This document shows, in pieces, positions 17,763 through 27,212 of a stretch of 50,304 bases of DNA; the stretch's first letter is position 1; each line of letters begins with the position of its first letter. Where the stretch lies: assembly GCA_017960985.1 (NCBI GenBank), contig JAGCYD010000079.1:1-50304 (forward strand), read 5' to 3'. A model generated the notes under the pieces. The model was not told the origin of the DNA and searched no databases. It saw nothing but the letters and a program-made list of their open reading frames with translations. The DNA is from Bacteroidaceae bacterium. GTDB lineage: Bacteria; Bacteroidota; Bacteroidia; Bacteroidales; Bacteroidaceae. Both the position numbers and the translations under genes were made by a program.

Positions 17763-18576
17763 TCTAATTGTGCGCACTTTGACGGGGATATTGTTTGTCG
17801 TCGTTATGGTGGGCGGTATTGTATATAGCCCGCTGACTATGTTCCTGCTGTTTGCATGTATCACAAGCCTGGCGATAACCGAGTTTTGTAATATTGTGAA
17901 CGAGAGGGAGGATGTTGATATAAACCCGACTATCTGTTCCGTTTCGGGTGTGTATTTATTTGCGGCTTCTTTCCTGTATAATTACGGGCTTCCTCTGACA
18001 CAGAACATCTTCACACCCTACCTGATTTGTATCATATATGTGCTTATCAGCGAACTGTATCTACAGCGTGAAAACCCTATAAACAACTGGGCATACGCGA
18101 TGATGAGTCAACTGTATATCGCAGTGCCGTTCTCTATCATTCCCTGTTTGGCTTTCTCGAATAACGGCTTCACATGGATTTATCCTTTGGCTATATTCCT
18201 GTTCCTTTGGACAAACGACACGGGAGCCTATTGTTTTGGTACGCTCTTTGGCAAACATCGCCTTTTTGAACGCATATCCCCGAAGAAGTCGTGGGAAGGC
18301 AGTATTGGCGGTGGCGTGCTGTCCTTGGTAGTTGCCAGTGTAGTGGCATACTTTGACCAGAGCCTAAACCTATGGCAGTGGCTTGGTTTTTCCCTTGTCG
18401 TAGTGGTATTCGGAACATGGGGCGACCTTGTCGAAAGCTTGTTGAAACGCCAGTTGGGCATCAAGGATAGTGGAAATATCCTGCCTGGGCATGGAGGTAT
18501 GCTCGACCGCTTCGATAGCAGTTTGCTTGCCATTCCTGCCGTTGCAGTCTATCTCTATTTCCTATCGATAGTATAG
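17743..18576 (+). CDS. cdsA: Phosphatidate cytidylyltransferase
   Basis: 277 residues with about seven or eight membrane segments. It makes CDP-diacylglycerol from CTP and phosphatidate, the branch point of phospholipid synthesis. The signature region is intact: 'DTGAYCFGTLFGKH', 'SPKKSWEGSIGG', and 'KRQLGIKDSGNILPGHGG' followed by MLDRFDS. The start ATG lies inside the end of ftsH. The stop is one base from the convergent rsgA stop, so no terminator fits between them. Confidence 0.95.
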   Translation: MSPKTTNLIVRTLTGILFVVVMVGGIVYSPLTMFLLFACITSLAITEFCNIVNEREDVDINPTICSVSGVYLFAASFLYNYGLPLTQNIFTPYLICIIYVLISELYLQRENPINNWAYAMMSQLYIAVPFSIIPCLAFSNNGFTWIYPLAIFLFLWTNDTGAYCFGTLFGKHRLFERISPKKSWEGSIGGGVLSLVVASVVAYFDQSLNLWQWLGFSLVVVVFGTWGDLVESLLKRQLGIKDSGNILPGHGGMLDRFDSSLLAIPAVAVYLYFLSIV

Positions 18577-18577
18577 G

Positions 18578-19510
18578 TCAGAAAGGTTTACGGTATTTTT
18601 CTTCGTCTTTATCCTCAAGCATACTGAGGTAAGACGCATAACGACTTTGGGCAATGCGCTGTTCTTCTACGGCACGACGCACGGCGCAGTCGGGTTCTTG
18701 TGTATGTGTGCAGTTGCCAAAACGGCAATTGTCGCTTTCGCGGAAGATTTCACGAAAGTAATGTCCTACCTCTTCGGGTTCCATATCAAAAGTGCCGAAC
18801 CCTTTGATTCCCGGGGTATCAATCAAGTAACCGCCATTGGGCAGGTCGAACATTTCACTGAAGGTGGTGGTATGCTGACCCGTATCGTGTGCCTGACTGA
18901 TTTCTTCCGTGCGTACATTGAGCATCGGGACAAGGGCATTGAGTAGGGTGGATTTGCCCACACCGCTATTGCCGCTGAGCAATGTAATCTTGTTTTGCAG
19001 TACACGGTTGAGTGCTTCGATACCTTCTCCATGCAGGGCCGAACAGGCGATGCAGGTATAATCCAGGCTCTGATAGAGTTGCATCATCAGTTGCATATAG
19101 CGGTTTTCCTCTTCGTTATAGAGGTCGGTCTTATTAAAGACAAGAACCACAGGTATGCGATAGGCTTCAGCTGAGGCCAGGAAGCGGTCGATAAAGGTTG
19201 TACTGGTTTCAGGGTGGGCTATGGTGACAATCAGTAAAACCTGGTCGATATTAGCCGCAAGGATATGGCTTTGTTTGGATAGATTCGAAGCTTTGCGAAT
19301 GATATAGTTGCTACGGTCGAGCAACTCTGAGATAAGTGCCGTTCCGTCGGGATTGGGTATGATTTTTACTCTGTCGCCGACGGCCACAGGGTTTGTATTG
19401 CGGATACCCTTGAGGCGGAAATTCCCTTTGACTTTGCACGAAAAAAACTGGCAGTCGTCTGTACGGACGACATACCAGCTTCCTGTATTCTTGATGATAG
19501 TACCGGTCAC
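18578..19510 (-). CDS. rsgA: Ribosome small-subunit maturation GTPase
   Basis: 310 residues, a circularly permuted GTPase that checks late 30S assembly. Order seen: an N-terminal OB fold (about 1-70), then G4 (FNKTDLY), G5-like (CSALHGEG), G1 (GNSGVGKST) and G3 (DTPG), which is the permuted order. The C-terminal zinc knuckle is '[14 protein letters not shown]'. It follows frr by 5 nt, so two ribosome-cycle genes share an operon. Confidence 0.96.
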   Translation of the reverse strand: MTGTIIKNTGSWYVVRTDDCQFFSCKVKGNFRLKGIRNTNPVAVGDRVKIIPNPDGTALISELLDRSNYIIRKASNLSKQSHILAANIDQVLLIVTIAHPETSTTFIDRFLASAEAYRIPVVLVFNKTDLYNEEENRYMQLMMQLYQSLDYTCIACSALHGEGIEALNRVLQNKITLLSGNSGVGKSTLLNALVPMLNVRTEEISQAHDTGQHTTTFSEMFDLPNGGYLIDTPGIKGFGTFDMEPEEVGHYFREIFRESDNCRFGNCTHTQEPDCAVRRAVEEQRIAQSRYASYLSMLEDKDEEKYRKPF

Positions 19511-19515
19511 TCCCG

Positions 19516-20076
19516 TTATACTGTCATGATTTCCTTTTCCTTGGCAGCCAACAAGTCATCAATCTGCTTGATGTATTTATCGTGCAGTTTTTGCAACTTG
19601 TCTTCAGCGTCTTTTTCCGAATCTTCTGCCAGACCGTCTTTGATACCTTTCTTCAGTTTATCAATGATTTCGCGACGGCAGTTTCTGACACTGACTTTGG
19701 CCTGTTCTACCTCTTTGCCACACTGCTTGACAAGCAGTTTACGGCGTTCCTCCGTCAATGGCGGAATATTGATGCGTATTAGTTCGCCATTGTTCTCGGG
19801 CATGATGCCAAGGTCGCTGTCGATAATCGCTTTCTCGATAACGCGGAACATAGACTTATCCCAAGGTTTAATCGCGATGGTGCGGGCATCGGGTGTATTG
19901 ATTGCAGCCACATTGTTCAAGGGAACCATGCTGCCATAACTATCCACGCGAATGGGGTCAAGAATTTTCACATTAGCCTTACCTGCACGGATGCGTGCCA
20001 AGGCATCTTCGAGATACATCACGGTTTCCTCAAATCTTTCCTCGGCTTGTCCCAGTGTCTCCTTTACATCTATCAT
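19516..20076 (-). CDS. frr: Ribosome recycling factor
   Basis: 186 residues, the standard length. It splits post-termination ribosomes together with EF-G. Family blocks include '[19 protein letters not shown]', '[20 protein letters not shown]', '[19 protein letters not shown]' and a C-terminal helix ending in EKEIMTV. It is the first gene of the frr-rsgA pair and has its own promoter, divergent from the VTC operon. Confidence 0.97.
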   Translation of the reverse strand: MIDVKETLGQAEERFEETVMYLEDALARIRAGKANVKILDPIRVDSYGSMVPLNNVAAINTPDARTIAIKPWDKSMFRVIEKAIIDSDLGIMPENNGELIRINIPPLTEERRKLLVKQCGKEVEQAKVSVRNCRREIIDKLKKGIKDGLAEDSEKDAEDKLQKLHDKYIKQIDDLLAAKEKEIMTV

Positions 20077-20104
20077 AGTTTAGAAGTTAAATGTTAATTT
20101 AGGA

Positions 20105-20174
20105 CAAAATTAGAGGTTTTATTTCACTTTTGCAATAAAGGAGTGGGGTTTTATCTTGCTTTTTACTATCTTTG
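20105..20174. promoter_or_regulatory. Divergent promoters for frr (minus) and the VTC operon (plus)
   Basis: Minus: TTG (20135-20133), 20 nt, TAATTTTG (20112-20105). Plus: TATCTTTG (20167-20174), with no clear -33 box. The plus box rules out translation starts upstream of about 20180 for the VTC gene. Confidence 0.65.
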
Positions 20175-20204
20175 CAGCGCAATTCCGTGAAAAACAAAGC
20201 CCTA

Positions 20205-20990
20205 ATGGCTGTAAATACACATATAGACGAATCTATTGCAAAGCTGGTGAGCCAGTTAGAGCCCATTACACTCGAACAGATGTCGGGCATCAAACTGATG
20301 AACCGGACGGATACGAAGTTTGTCACCAATAAACGCAAACTGGCTCAACTGCTGGAACTTGCCCAAGGTCATTACTTTGCCCAGTTCACCAATGATAGTT
20401 TCATTGCCGAATATATGACTACCTATTGGGATACCGATGACCATCTCTTCTATCTTGAACATCATAACGGCCGTGCACCCCGACAGAAAGTTCGTGTGCG
20501 TACCTACATGGATAGCAACTTGACTTTTCTTGAGGTAAAGACAAAAAACAACCACGGACGCACGAAGAAGAAGCGCATAGAGGTTCCCGATCAGGAAATC
20601 ATACAAGAGCCCGAGAAGAACAGCGAGTTTATTAATGGGCTTGTACACAAGACTCTTGAAGACATCCATCCGACGGTTCGCAACCAGTTCCGTCGCATCA
20701 CGCTGGTGAATTATGGTAAGACCGAGCGACTGACAATAGACTTTGATGTCCGTTTCCACAATTTCGAGACGGAAAGCCGCGCCGAAACGGGCGATCTGGT
20801 TATTATTGAACTGAAACGCGACGGCAATGTGTTTTCTCCTGTGCTCGACATCCTGCGTACCTTGCGCATCAAGCCATCGGGTTTCAGTAAGTATTGTATA
20901 GGCTCTGTAATGACCAACAGGGGATTGAAGCACAATATGTTTAAGGAAAAAATGGTAAGAATAAACAAACTTGTAAGTAATATCTATTAA
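20205..20990 (+). CDS. VTC-domain protein (polyphosphate polymerase-like)
   Basis: 261 residues from ATG 20205; GTG at 20187 is possible, but earlier starts fall inside the promoter. It has the VTC tunnel fold of yeast Vtc4: 'MNRTDTKFVTNKRKL', a basic strand 'RQKVRVRTYMDSNLTFLEVKTKNNHGRTKKKR', 'FRRITLVNYGKTERLTIDF' and 'DLVIIELKRDGN', giving the ring of Lys/Arg and acidic metal ligands expected for triphosphate chemistry. In bacteria this family sits with DUF4956 membrane proteins and CotH or Cthe_2159 proteins, as here. Polyphosphate synthesis is plausible but unproven for such clusters. Confidence 0.85.
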   Translation: MAVNTHIDESIAKLVSQLEPITLEQMSGIKLMNRTDTKFVTNKRKLAQLLELAQGHYFAQFTNDSFIAEYMTTYWDTDDHLFYLEHHNGRAPRQKVRVRTYMDSNLTFLEVKTKNNHGRTKKKRIEVPDQEIIQEPEKNSEFINGLVHKTLEDIHPTVRNQFRRITLVNYGKTERLTIDFDVRFHNFETESRAETGDLVIIELKRDGNVFSPVLDILRTLRIKPSGFSKYCIGSVMTNRGLKHNMFKEKMVRINKLVSNIY

Positions 20991-21003
20991 AACTTAAAAT
21001 ACT

Positions 21004-21717
21004 ATGGAAGAGACTCTCGAAACCCTTAATTATGCGTTTGGCGACACTATTGGAATCGTATTGATTGACACCAAGGAGTTCATCTCACTGGTTCTTCGCT
21101 TCTTTATCAACTTTATCGTTGTCGGAACCATTGCGCGCTTTTTCTACTATCCGAAAAGCCAGCGTCGTGACTATATGTTCATCTTCCTCATCATGAGTAT
21201 CAGCATCTTCCTGCTGGTAAGCCTGATGGGAGGTGGTGCCATGAAGACTGGTGCGGCACTGGGTTTGTTTGCCATCTTTGGCATCATCCGTTATCGTACC
21301 GAGGCTGTGCCCATCCGTGAGATGACCTACCTCTTTATGCTTGTGGCTGTCAGCGTAGTAAACGCTATGGGCAAGGCAAACTACCACAGTCTGAGTGACC
21401 GCTGGGACGGTATGGGACTTGTCAGTCTGCTTTTTGCCAACATCGTATTTGTGTTGCTGGCATGGCTGTTCGAGTCGAGCAAGATTATCTCCGATAGTTG
21501 TTCTAAGTACATAAAGTATGACAATGTGAATCTAATTGCTCCCGACAAGCGCGAAGAACTGAAGGCTGACTTGGAAAAGCGTACAGGATTGAAGATTAAG
21601 CGTATCGAAGTGGGTATGATAGATTACCTGAAGGATGCTGTACTGCTTCGTATCTTCTATGATGATGATATGGATCGTGGTAGCAGCATTGCCGAAATGA
21701 TGAAGATGCCAAGATAA
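21004..21717 (+). CDS. DUF4956 inner-membrane protein
   Basis: 237 residues with four membrane segments in the first 160 ('LVLRFFINFIVVGTIARFFY', then 'YMFIFLIMSISIFLLVSLMG', 'ALGLFAIFGIIRYR' and 'LVSLLFANIVFVLLAWLF') and a soluble C-terminal domain ending in EMMKMPR. The Arg-containing FGIIRYRTEAVPIREM loop is the family signature. It lies 13 nt after the VTC gene; that pairing is very common and suggests a membrane partner, perhaps an exporter or anchor for the VTC product. Confidence 0.88.
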   Translation: MEETLETLNYAFGDTIGIVLIDTKEFISLVLRFFINFIVVGTIARFFYYPKSQRRDYMFIFLIMSISIFLLVSLMGGGAMKTGAALGLFAIFGIIRYRTEAVPIREMTYLFMLVAVSVVNAMGKANYHSLSDRWDGMGLVSLLFANIVFVLLAWLFESSKIISDSCSKYIKYDNVNLIAPDKREELKADLEKRTGLKIKRIEVGMIDYLKDAVLLRIFYDDDMDRGSSIAEMMKMPR

Positions 21718-21737
21718 AAAGACCTTTTAGATTATTT

Positions 21738-22823
21738 ATGATGAAACGATATACATTAGCCTTGCTGGCAATCCTTTTGTTTCCCGTATTGTCCTTGCAT
21801 GCCGACGACAATACCGAGAATGTAGGCGCCGTATGGTCAGAGGTGAGCATAAGCAAGGCGCTGCCTTATAACCTTAACCTCGACCTCGATTTGGGATACC
21901 GCACCCAAGACTGGTTCAACGAATCGGACCGCTACAATGTGGGACTGGGTTTGAGCTACAAGATGAACAAGCACTGGAAGTTCTCAGCTGGCTACTCTTT
22001 CATTATGAAGCGTTCCATCAAATCGGTCACACACAAGACCACACAAGGCATGGAATATAAGTACGAATACAGGGATGCCATAACAGGTGAGGAGGTCGAA
22101 GCTGAATTCTCTGAAGATATGGGGAATCCTTATATCGATGGCAACGGTGTTGAATACGAATACAAAGGATGGAACGATGAGACCAAGCAGACCACCAAGA
22201 CCACGCCTGGCTACTGGCGTCCGAAACATCGTGTCTTTGCGGATGTTTCCTATACCCATAAATTTGGGGGAATCTTGCGTATCACGATTCGCGAACGCTA
22301 CCAACTAACCATGATGCCGGGTAAGAATGTGAGTCGTACCAAGTATTCGGAGAAAGAGTCAGTCAAGCATCGTCTGCTGGGCTATGATGGTGAAACTGGC
22401 GAGCCCGTATATTATACATTAAGATATTGGCAAGAGGGCGATGTTATCTATGCACAGGATATGGAAAACCCAGATGACATTGCAGAGGTAACTGAAGATT
22501 ATTTAAGAGCCCACAATGCCCTTAATATCACGGAAACTACAATAAAGCACAAAGAGGGTAAGACCAGCCATATCCTGCGCTCGCGTGTGAAATTGAGTAT
22601 CGACAAGAAAGGACTCAACTGGGAACCGTATGTAAGTTTTGAGACCCACAATAATCTGGGCGAAAAATGGAATCTCGACAAGTATCGCCTTGTCGTAGGT
22701 ACGGATTACAACATTAATAAACAGCACAGCATAGGGTTGGGTTATGTGTTCAACCACGAGAACGACGACGATGGTAACATGAATATCCACGCCATCAGTG
22801 TAGGTTACAGGTATAAATTCTAA
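21738..22823 (+). CDS. Outer-membrane beta-barrel protein (DUF2490-like)
   Basis: 361 residues. A signal peptide (to about HADDN) is followed by alternating amphipathic strands ('LNLDLDLGYRTQDWF', 'YNVGLGLSYKMNKHWKFSAG', 'GILRITIRERYQLT') and a C-terminal strand HAISVGYRYKF ending in Phe, as expected for Bam-dependent barrels. A long hydrophilic insert (about 95-160 and 195-260) is richer in charged residues and may be surface loops. It is in the VTC operon and could be the outer-membrane step of whatever that operon exports or builds. Confidence 0.75.
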   Translation: MMKRYTLALLAILLFPVLSLHADDNTENVGAVWSEVSISKALPYNLNLDLDLGYRTQDWFNESDRYNVGLGLSYKMNKHWKFSAGYSFIMKRSIKSVTHKTTQGMEYKYEYRDAITGEEVEAEFSEDMGNPYIDGNGVEYEYKGWNDETKQTTKTTPGYWRPKHRVFADVSYTHKFGGILRITIRERYQLTMMPGKNVSRTKYSEKESVKHRLLGYDGETGEPVYYTLRYWQEGDVIYAQDMENPDDIAEVTEDYLRAHNALNITETTIKHKEGKTSHILRSRVKLSIDKKGLNWEPYVSFETHNNLGEKWNLDKYRLVVGTDYNINKQHSIGLGYVFNHENDDDGNMNIHAISVGYRYKF

Positions 22824-22840
22824 ACTATATAGATAAGAGT

Positions 22841-23296
22841 ATGAAAAAATCAATCCTTTTTATGTATATGTTGGCATCGAGCCTCGTTGCCTTTGCCGAC
22901 GACTATGCTTACCTGACCATAGGGTACAATAGCATAGAACAGAGTGTTGAACTTGCCACGATACAGAAAATAACCTTTGACACCTCGTCGGAAAACATGG
23001 TTGTTACGACCAGTACAGGCAACGAAATTACTTTTCCGCTGACGCAGATGGAAAAGATGTTCTTCAGCGCTACGGCTACGGCTATTGAATCGTTGCCCGA
23101 AAAGAGCAAAAATCTGTCTGTTAGCGGTGGCGTGCTGCGTGCCAATGGCAACGATATGCTTTACATCTATGGCAGCAACGGTATGCTCCAGCAGATGACA
23201 AAGGTTAAGGGCTCTGTAGCCGTGAGCCTGCAAACCTTGCCTAAGGGCGTATATATAGTGCGTATGGGTGACCAAACCATAAAGATAAGCAAGTAA
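22841..23296 (+). CDS. Small exported protein with a sorting-tail-like C-terminus
   Basis: 151 residues: signal peptide ending VAFAD, a beta-rich region of short strands, then a C-terminal module 'LRANGNDMLYIYGSNGMLQQ' ending in LPKGVYIVRMGDQTIKISK. The last part resembles the type IX secretion sorting domain of Bacteroidota (G-V-Y-I-V-R followed by basic residues). The N-terminal half, 'YNSIEQSVELATIQKITFDT', also occurs at the head of several Bacteroidales exported proteins. I infer a surface-exported or truncated T9SS cargo. It is two bases ahead of the next gene. Confidence 0.6.
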   Translation: MKKSILFMYMLASSLVAFADDYAYLTIGYNSIEQSVELATIQKITFDTSSENMVVTTSTGNEITFPLTQMEKMFFSATATAIESLPEKSKNLSVSGGVLRANGNDMLYIYGSNGMLQQMTKVKGSVAVSLQTLPKGVYIVRMGDQTIKISK

Positions 23297-23297
23297 G

Positions 23298-24551
23298 GTG
23301 ATGAAAAAACTATTTCTAATCCTTGTTGGATTATGCTTGGGACTTGCCGTCCATGCCCAACAAGAGATGCGTATCTGGTCAGAAGGGGAGTCCAACCGAG
23401 TATTCCTTTCAGAAATGGGCGACATGCTATTTTCCGATGGCAAACTGACTTTGGGCGATACCATATACACCATTGCCGATATCGACAGTATTGTTCCCGT
23501 CCAGAAGGTATATGTATCCTTTAGTGCCAATACGGCAACCGTGGATATTCCTGCAGCCTTGGTTGACTCTGTTTCTGCAGAGATTAATGGGGCCTATGTT
23601 ACATTGACCAACAAAAATATAAGCAACGAGATTGATGTCATCTTGAGTGGTGCAAGCAACAATGGTGCTTTTACCTACAATGGCGCATACAAGGTTTCTA
23701 TCATCTTGAATGGTTTGTCGTTGACCAGTCAGCAAGGTGCAGCCCTCGACATAGAGTGTGGAAAGCGCGTGGATTTGGAATTGGTTGAGGGTACGGAAAA
23801 CTTCCTTGTTGATTATGCAAATGGTGAGCAGAAAGCAGCATTGTACTGCAAGGGGCACATGGAAGTGTCGGGTGCAGGTTCGCTGAGTGTTACGGGTAAT
23901 GCCAAGCATGCTATCTGTACAAAGGAGTACCTGCAACTGAAGAAATCCACGGGTGCTATCACCATCGTAGCGGCAGCCGGAGATGCCATACATGCTGGAC
24001 AGTATTTTCAGATGAATGGCGGTACGCTTACTATCGATGGTTCAACCATGGGCGATGGAGTGCAGGTAGAAACGGCCATGTTCTTAAAACCCGATTCTAC
24101 CAAAGTTCCCGATCCCACTAAGGAAAATAACGGACAGGTAATAATTAAGGGTGGTACTATCAATATGGATATTGACCATGAGGATTGTAAGGGTCTCAAG
24201 TGTGATAGTTTGATCATGATTTCAGGAGGAACCATAGCCATTAATGCTAATGCAGGTGGTTCTCGTGGCATTCAGAGTGAAGGAGATATGACAATCAGTG
24301 AGATTAGTGCTACCGACAATCCCACATCGATAACGATAAATATAAAAGGGAGAAGATGTACCAATCCAGAACATACCGATGACCATCGCTGTATAGGTAT
24401 TAGAATAAAGAATAAATTAACAGTAACAGGTGGAACAACAATCGTCAAATGGCCCAGTGCTACATATGCTGCTGATACCTATCAAATTAGGGTGGGGGCC
24501 TACGAAAAGACTGGTGGAAAATTGACAGGTTCCGTTACTTATAGTAATTAG
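23298..24551 (+). CDS. Cthe_2159-like exported carbohydrate-binding protein
   Basis: 417 residues with a signal peptide (to AVHAQQ) and an N-terminal beta-region similar in style to the previous protein. Residues about 110-410 form a repetitive right-handed beta-helix: 'AYKVSIILNGLSLTSQQGAA', 'KAALYCKGHMEVSGAGSLSV', 'HAICTKEYLQL' and 'GDAIHAGQYFQMNGGTLTI', the pattern of the Cthe_2159 family, whose founder binds acidic polysaccharide. Acidic residues ('DIDHEDCKGLKCDS') may bind Ca2+. It ends the VTC operon. CotH, the usual fifth partner in such clusters, is absent. Confidence 0.78.
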   Translation: MMKKLFLILVGLCLGLAVHAQQEMRIWSEGESNRVFLSEMGDMLFSDGKLTLGDTIYTIADIDSIVPVQKVYVSFSANTATVDIPAALVDSVSAEINGAYVTLTNKNISNEIDVILSGASNNGAFTYNGAYKVSIILNGLSLTSQQGAALDIECGKRVDLELVEGTENFLVDYANGEQKAALYCKGHMEVSGAGSLSVTGNAKHAICTKEYLQLKKSTGAITIVAAAGDAIHAGQYFQMNGGTLTIDGSTMGDGVQVETAMFLKPDSTKVPDPTKENNGQVIIKGGTINMDIDHEDCKGLKCDSLIMISGGTIAINANAGGSRGIQSEGDMTISEISATDNPTSITINIKGRRCTNPEHTDDHRCIGIRIKNKLTVTGGTTIVKWPSATYAADTYQIRVGAYEKTGGKLTGSVTYSN

Positions 24552-24593
24552 TCACGAAAGCCCAAAGAAAGTTAAGTTCCGAAATATCTTTTT

Positions 24594-24622
24594 GCCCTGT
24601 CGCATAGCGGCGGGGCTTTTTT
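24594..24622 (+). terminator. Rho-independent terminator after the VTC operon
   Basis: GCCCTGTCGC, loop ATA, GCGGCGGGGC: a 10-bp stem with two G-U pairs, followed by TTTTTT. Confidence 0.85.
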
Positions 24623-24682
24623 ATGCTATGTTCCTCAAAGGGAGCATACACTAGTGTGCTGAAGCGAATGTTTGTCGCCTAA

Positions 24683-24713
24683 TTGCACATGTGAGGGAAA
24701 TTGCTTAATTTTG
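24683..24713 (+). promoter_or_regulatory. Promoter of mnmG
   Basis: TTG (24683-24685), 20 nt, TAATTTTG (24706-24713). It excludes the most upstream start codon at 24701. Confidence 0.75.
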
Positions 24714-24733
24714 TACAGAAAACAATGGGACGG

Positions 24734-26623
24734 ATGGAGTTCAAGTACGATATCGTGGTTGTAGGTGGCGGACATGCCGGTTGCGAAGCAGCAGCGGCAG
24801 CGGCCCGTATGGGAGCGCGCACGGTGCTGATAACGATGGACATGAACAAAATCGCCCAGATGTCGTGTAATCCTGCCGTAGGAGGTATTGCCAAAGGACA
24901 GATTGTCCGCGAGATAGATGCCTTGGGCGGACACATGGGACAGGTTACAGACCGCACGACCATACAGTTCCGTATGCTCAACCGTTCCAAGGGGCCTGCC
25001 ATGTGGAGTCCCCGCGCACAATGTGACAGAGGAAAGTTTATCTGGGCTTGGCGCGAGGTGTTGGAGAATACACCGAATCTGAACATTTGGCAGGATCAGG
25101 TGCGCGAATTACTTGTGGAAAACGGGCAGGTAGTGGGTGTGGAAACCTATCTTGATGTCGTCTTTAAGGCGCGTTGTGTAGTCATTACTGCTGGTACTTT
25201 CCTCAATGGACTGATGCACATCGGGCGGACAAAACTGCCTGGTGGACGAACCGCCGAACCACCCTCGCTCCGCTTGTCGGAGAGTATCGCCCGACACGGG
25301 ATAACCGTAGGGCGTATGAAGACGGGAACTCCAGTGCGTATCGATGGGCGTAGCGTACATTTCGAAGAGATGACGGAGCAGCCGGGTGATACGGATTTCC
25401 ATCGTTTTTCCTATATGGGAAGCGATGCAGAGTCCGAAGGACGGGAGCGTATGAAGGGACTCCCTTGCTGGATAACTTTCACCAATCCAGCCGTACACGA
25501 AAGACTGCGCCAAGGACTCCCCGATTCTCCTTTATACAACGGACAGATACAGTCTATAGGACCACGCTACTGTCCAAGCATAGAAACAAAACTCGTCACT
25601 TTTGCCGACAAGGAGCAGCATCAGTTGTTCCTCGAACCAGAGGGCACCAATACACAGGAATTCTACCTGAATGGATTCTCTTCGTCGTTGCCCATTGATG
25701 TACAGCTGGAAGCCCTTCGACTGATTCCTGCCTTCCGCGATCTGCGGATATATCGTCCGGGCTATGCCATCGAATACGACTATTTTGACCCCACCTTGCT
25801 TCGTCACACTTTGGAATCGAAACGAGTGGACGGACTTTTCTTGGCAGGACAGGTAAATGGAACTACGGGCTACGAAGAAGCTGCAGGACAAGGACTGGTG
25901 GCTGGTATAAATGCCGCATTAAAGTGCAGCGGAAGTCAGCCGTTTGTAATGCGAAGGGACGAAAGTTATATTGGAGTCCTTATCGACGATCTGGTGACGA
26001 AAGGTGTGGACGAACCCTATCGTATGTTCACCAGTCGTGCAGAATTTCGTATTCTGCTTCGTCAGGACGATGCCGATGCACGCCTTACGGAACGCTCTTA
26101 TAATTTGGGTTTGGCAACGGAGGAACGATACCGTTATTGGAAGCAGAAGCGGGCGGAGATAGAACGCCTGACAGACTTCTGTAAGGATTTTTCCGTTAAG
26201 GCCAATCTAATCAATCCGACTTTGGAGGCATTAGGCTCTACGCCATTGTCTAAAGGATGCAAGTTGATAGACATATTGTCGCGCCCTGGATTGTCCTTCG
26301 ACAACCTTGCACCACATATCCACCAACTGTCTGCTGCAATTGATGCTATCCCCAACCGCAAGGAGGAAACCATGGAGGCTGCGGAAATCCAACTGAAGTA
26401 TAAGGGATATATTGAGCGCGAGCGACAGATGGCGGAGAAGATGCAACGCCTCGAAGGGTTGCATATCCGTGGACGCTTCGACTATGCCTCCCTACAATCC
26501 CTCTCAACGGAAGCACGCCAAAAGCTTGCCCATATCGACCCTGAGACTTTGGCACAGGCCAGTCGCATACCAGGAGTTTCACCCAGTGATATCAATGTAC
26601 TTTTAGTGCTCATGGGGCGATAG
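24734..26623 (+). CDS. mnmG: tRNA U34 carboxymethylaminomethyl-modifying enzyme, FAD subunit
   Basis: 629 residues from ATG 24734; ATG 24725 is also possible. With MnmE it modifies the wobble uridine of several tRNAs. The FAD site GGGHAGCEAAAAAARMG is at the N-terminus, followed by 'MSCNPAVGGIAKGQIVREID', 'FLNGLMHIG', 'RLKTGTP'-like GRMKTGTPVRID and 'GTTGYEEAAGQGLVAGINAA'; the C-terminal MnmE-binding helical domain is complete. It heads a run with apt and uvrC. Confidence 0.96.
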   Translation: MEFKYDIVVVGGGHAGCEAAAAAARMGARTVLITMDMNKIAQMSCNPAVGGIAKGQIVREIDALGGHMGQVTDRTTIQFRMLNRSKGPAMWSPRAQCDRGKFIWAWREVLENTPNLNIWQDQVRELLVENGQVVGVETYLDVVFKARCVVITAGTFLNGLMHIGRTKLPGGRTAEPPSLRLSESIARHGITVGRMKTGTPVRIDGRSVHFEEMTEQPGDTDFHRFSYMGSDAESEGRERMKGLPCWITFTNPAVHERLRQGLPDSPLYNGQIQSIGPRYCPSIETKLVTFADKEQHQLFLEPEGTNTQEFYLNGFSSSLPIDVQLEALRLIPAFRDLRIYRPGYAIEYDYFDPTLLRHTLESKRVDGLFLAGQVNGTTGYEEAAGQGLVAGINAALKCSGSQPFVMRRDESYIGVLIDDLVTKGVDEPYRMFTSRAEFRILLRQDDADARLTERSYNLGLATEERYRYWKQKRAEIERLTDFCKDFSVKANLINPTLEALGSTPLSKGCKLIDILSRPGLSFDNLAPHIHQLSAAIDAIPNRKEETMEAAEIQLKYKGYIERERQMAEKMQRLEGLHIRGRFDYASLQSLSTEARQKLAHIDPETLAQASRIPGVSPSDINVLLVLMGR

Positions 26624-26681
26624 TTTCCCGTGAAACATTTACATAAAAACATTTACCATCTGACATTAATAAATACATGCC

Positions 26682-27212
26682 ATGAACAACCCCATTCTTT
26701 TACAAAATCTACGCAATGTGCCCGACTTTCCTATTCCGGGTATTCAGTTCAAAGATGTCAGCACCCTGTTCAAAGACCCCGAGTGTCTGCGAATCATCGT
26801 GGACGAACTCTATGAAATCTACAAGGACAAGGGTATCACCAAGGTGGTGGGTATCGAAAGCCGTGGATTTGTCATTGGTGCAGCATTGGCCCTACGGTTG
26901 GGTGCTGGCTTTGTCATGTGTCGGAAACCTGGTAAATTGCCAGCTGAAACACGCAAGGCCAGTTATATGAAAGAATATGGCAAGGACACCATAGAGATAC
27001 ATACCGATGCCATCACAGAGGACGATGTGGTATTGCTCCACGATGACCTGTTGGCTACGGGTGGTTCTATGTTTGCCGCTTATGGTTTGGTACAGCAGTT
27101 CAATCCCAAACGGACTTATATCAACTTCATCATCGAACTTACCATCGAGGGGCTCAATGGTCGCACCCTCTTTGGCAACGATGTCGAAATAACCACGCTG
27201 ATAAAGATATAA
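26682..27212 (+). CDS. apt: Adenine phosphoribosyltransferase
   Basis: 176 residues. It salvages adenine with PRPP to AMP, which would also take the adenine released by MtnN. Conserved parts are 'VPDFPIPGIQFKDVSTLFKD' near the N-terminus, the VGIESRGFVIGAALA block, the flexible RKPGKLPAET loop, and the PRPP loop, here VVLLHDDLLATGGSM. The stop is immediately followed by the uvrC start. Confidence 0.95.
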   Translation: MNNPILLQNLRNVPDFPIPGIQFKDVSTLFKDPECLRIIVDELYEIYKDKGITKVVGIESRGFVIGAALALRLGAGFVMCRKPGKLPAETRKASYMKEYGKDTIEIHTDAITEDDVVLLHDDLLATGGSMFAAYGLVQQFNPKRTYINFIIELTIEGLNGRTLFGNDVEITTLIKI

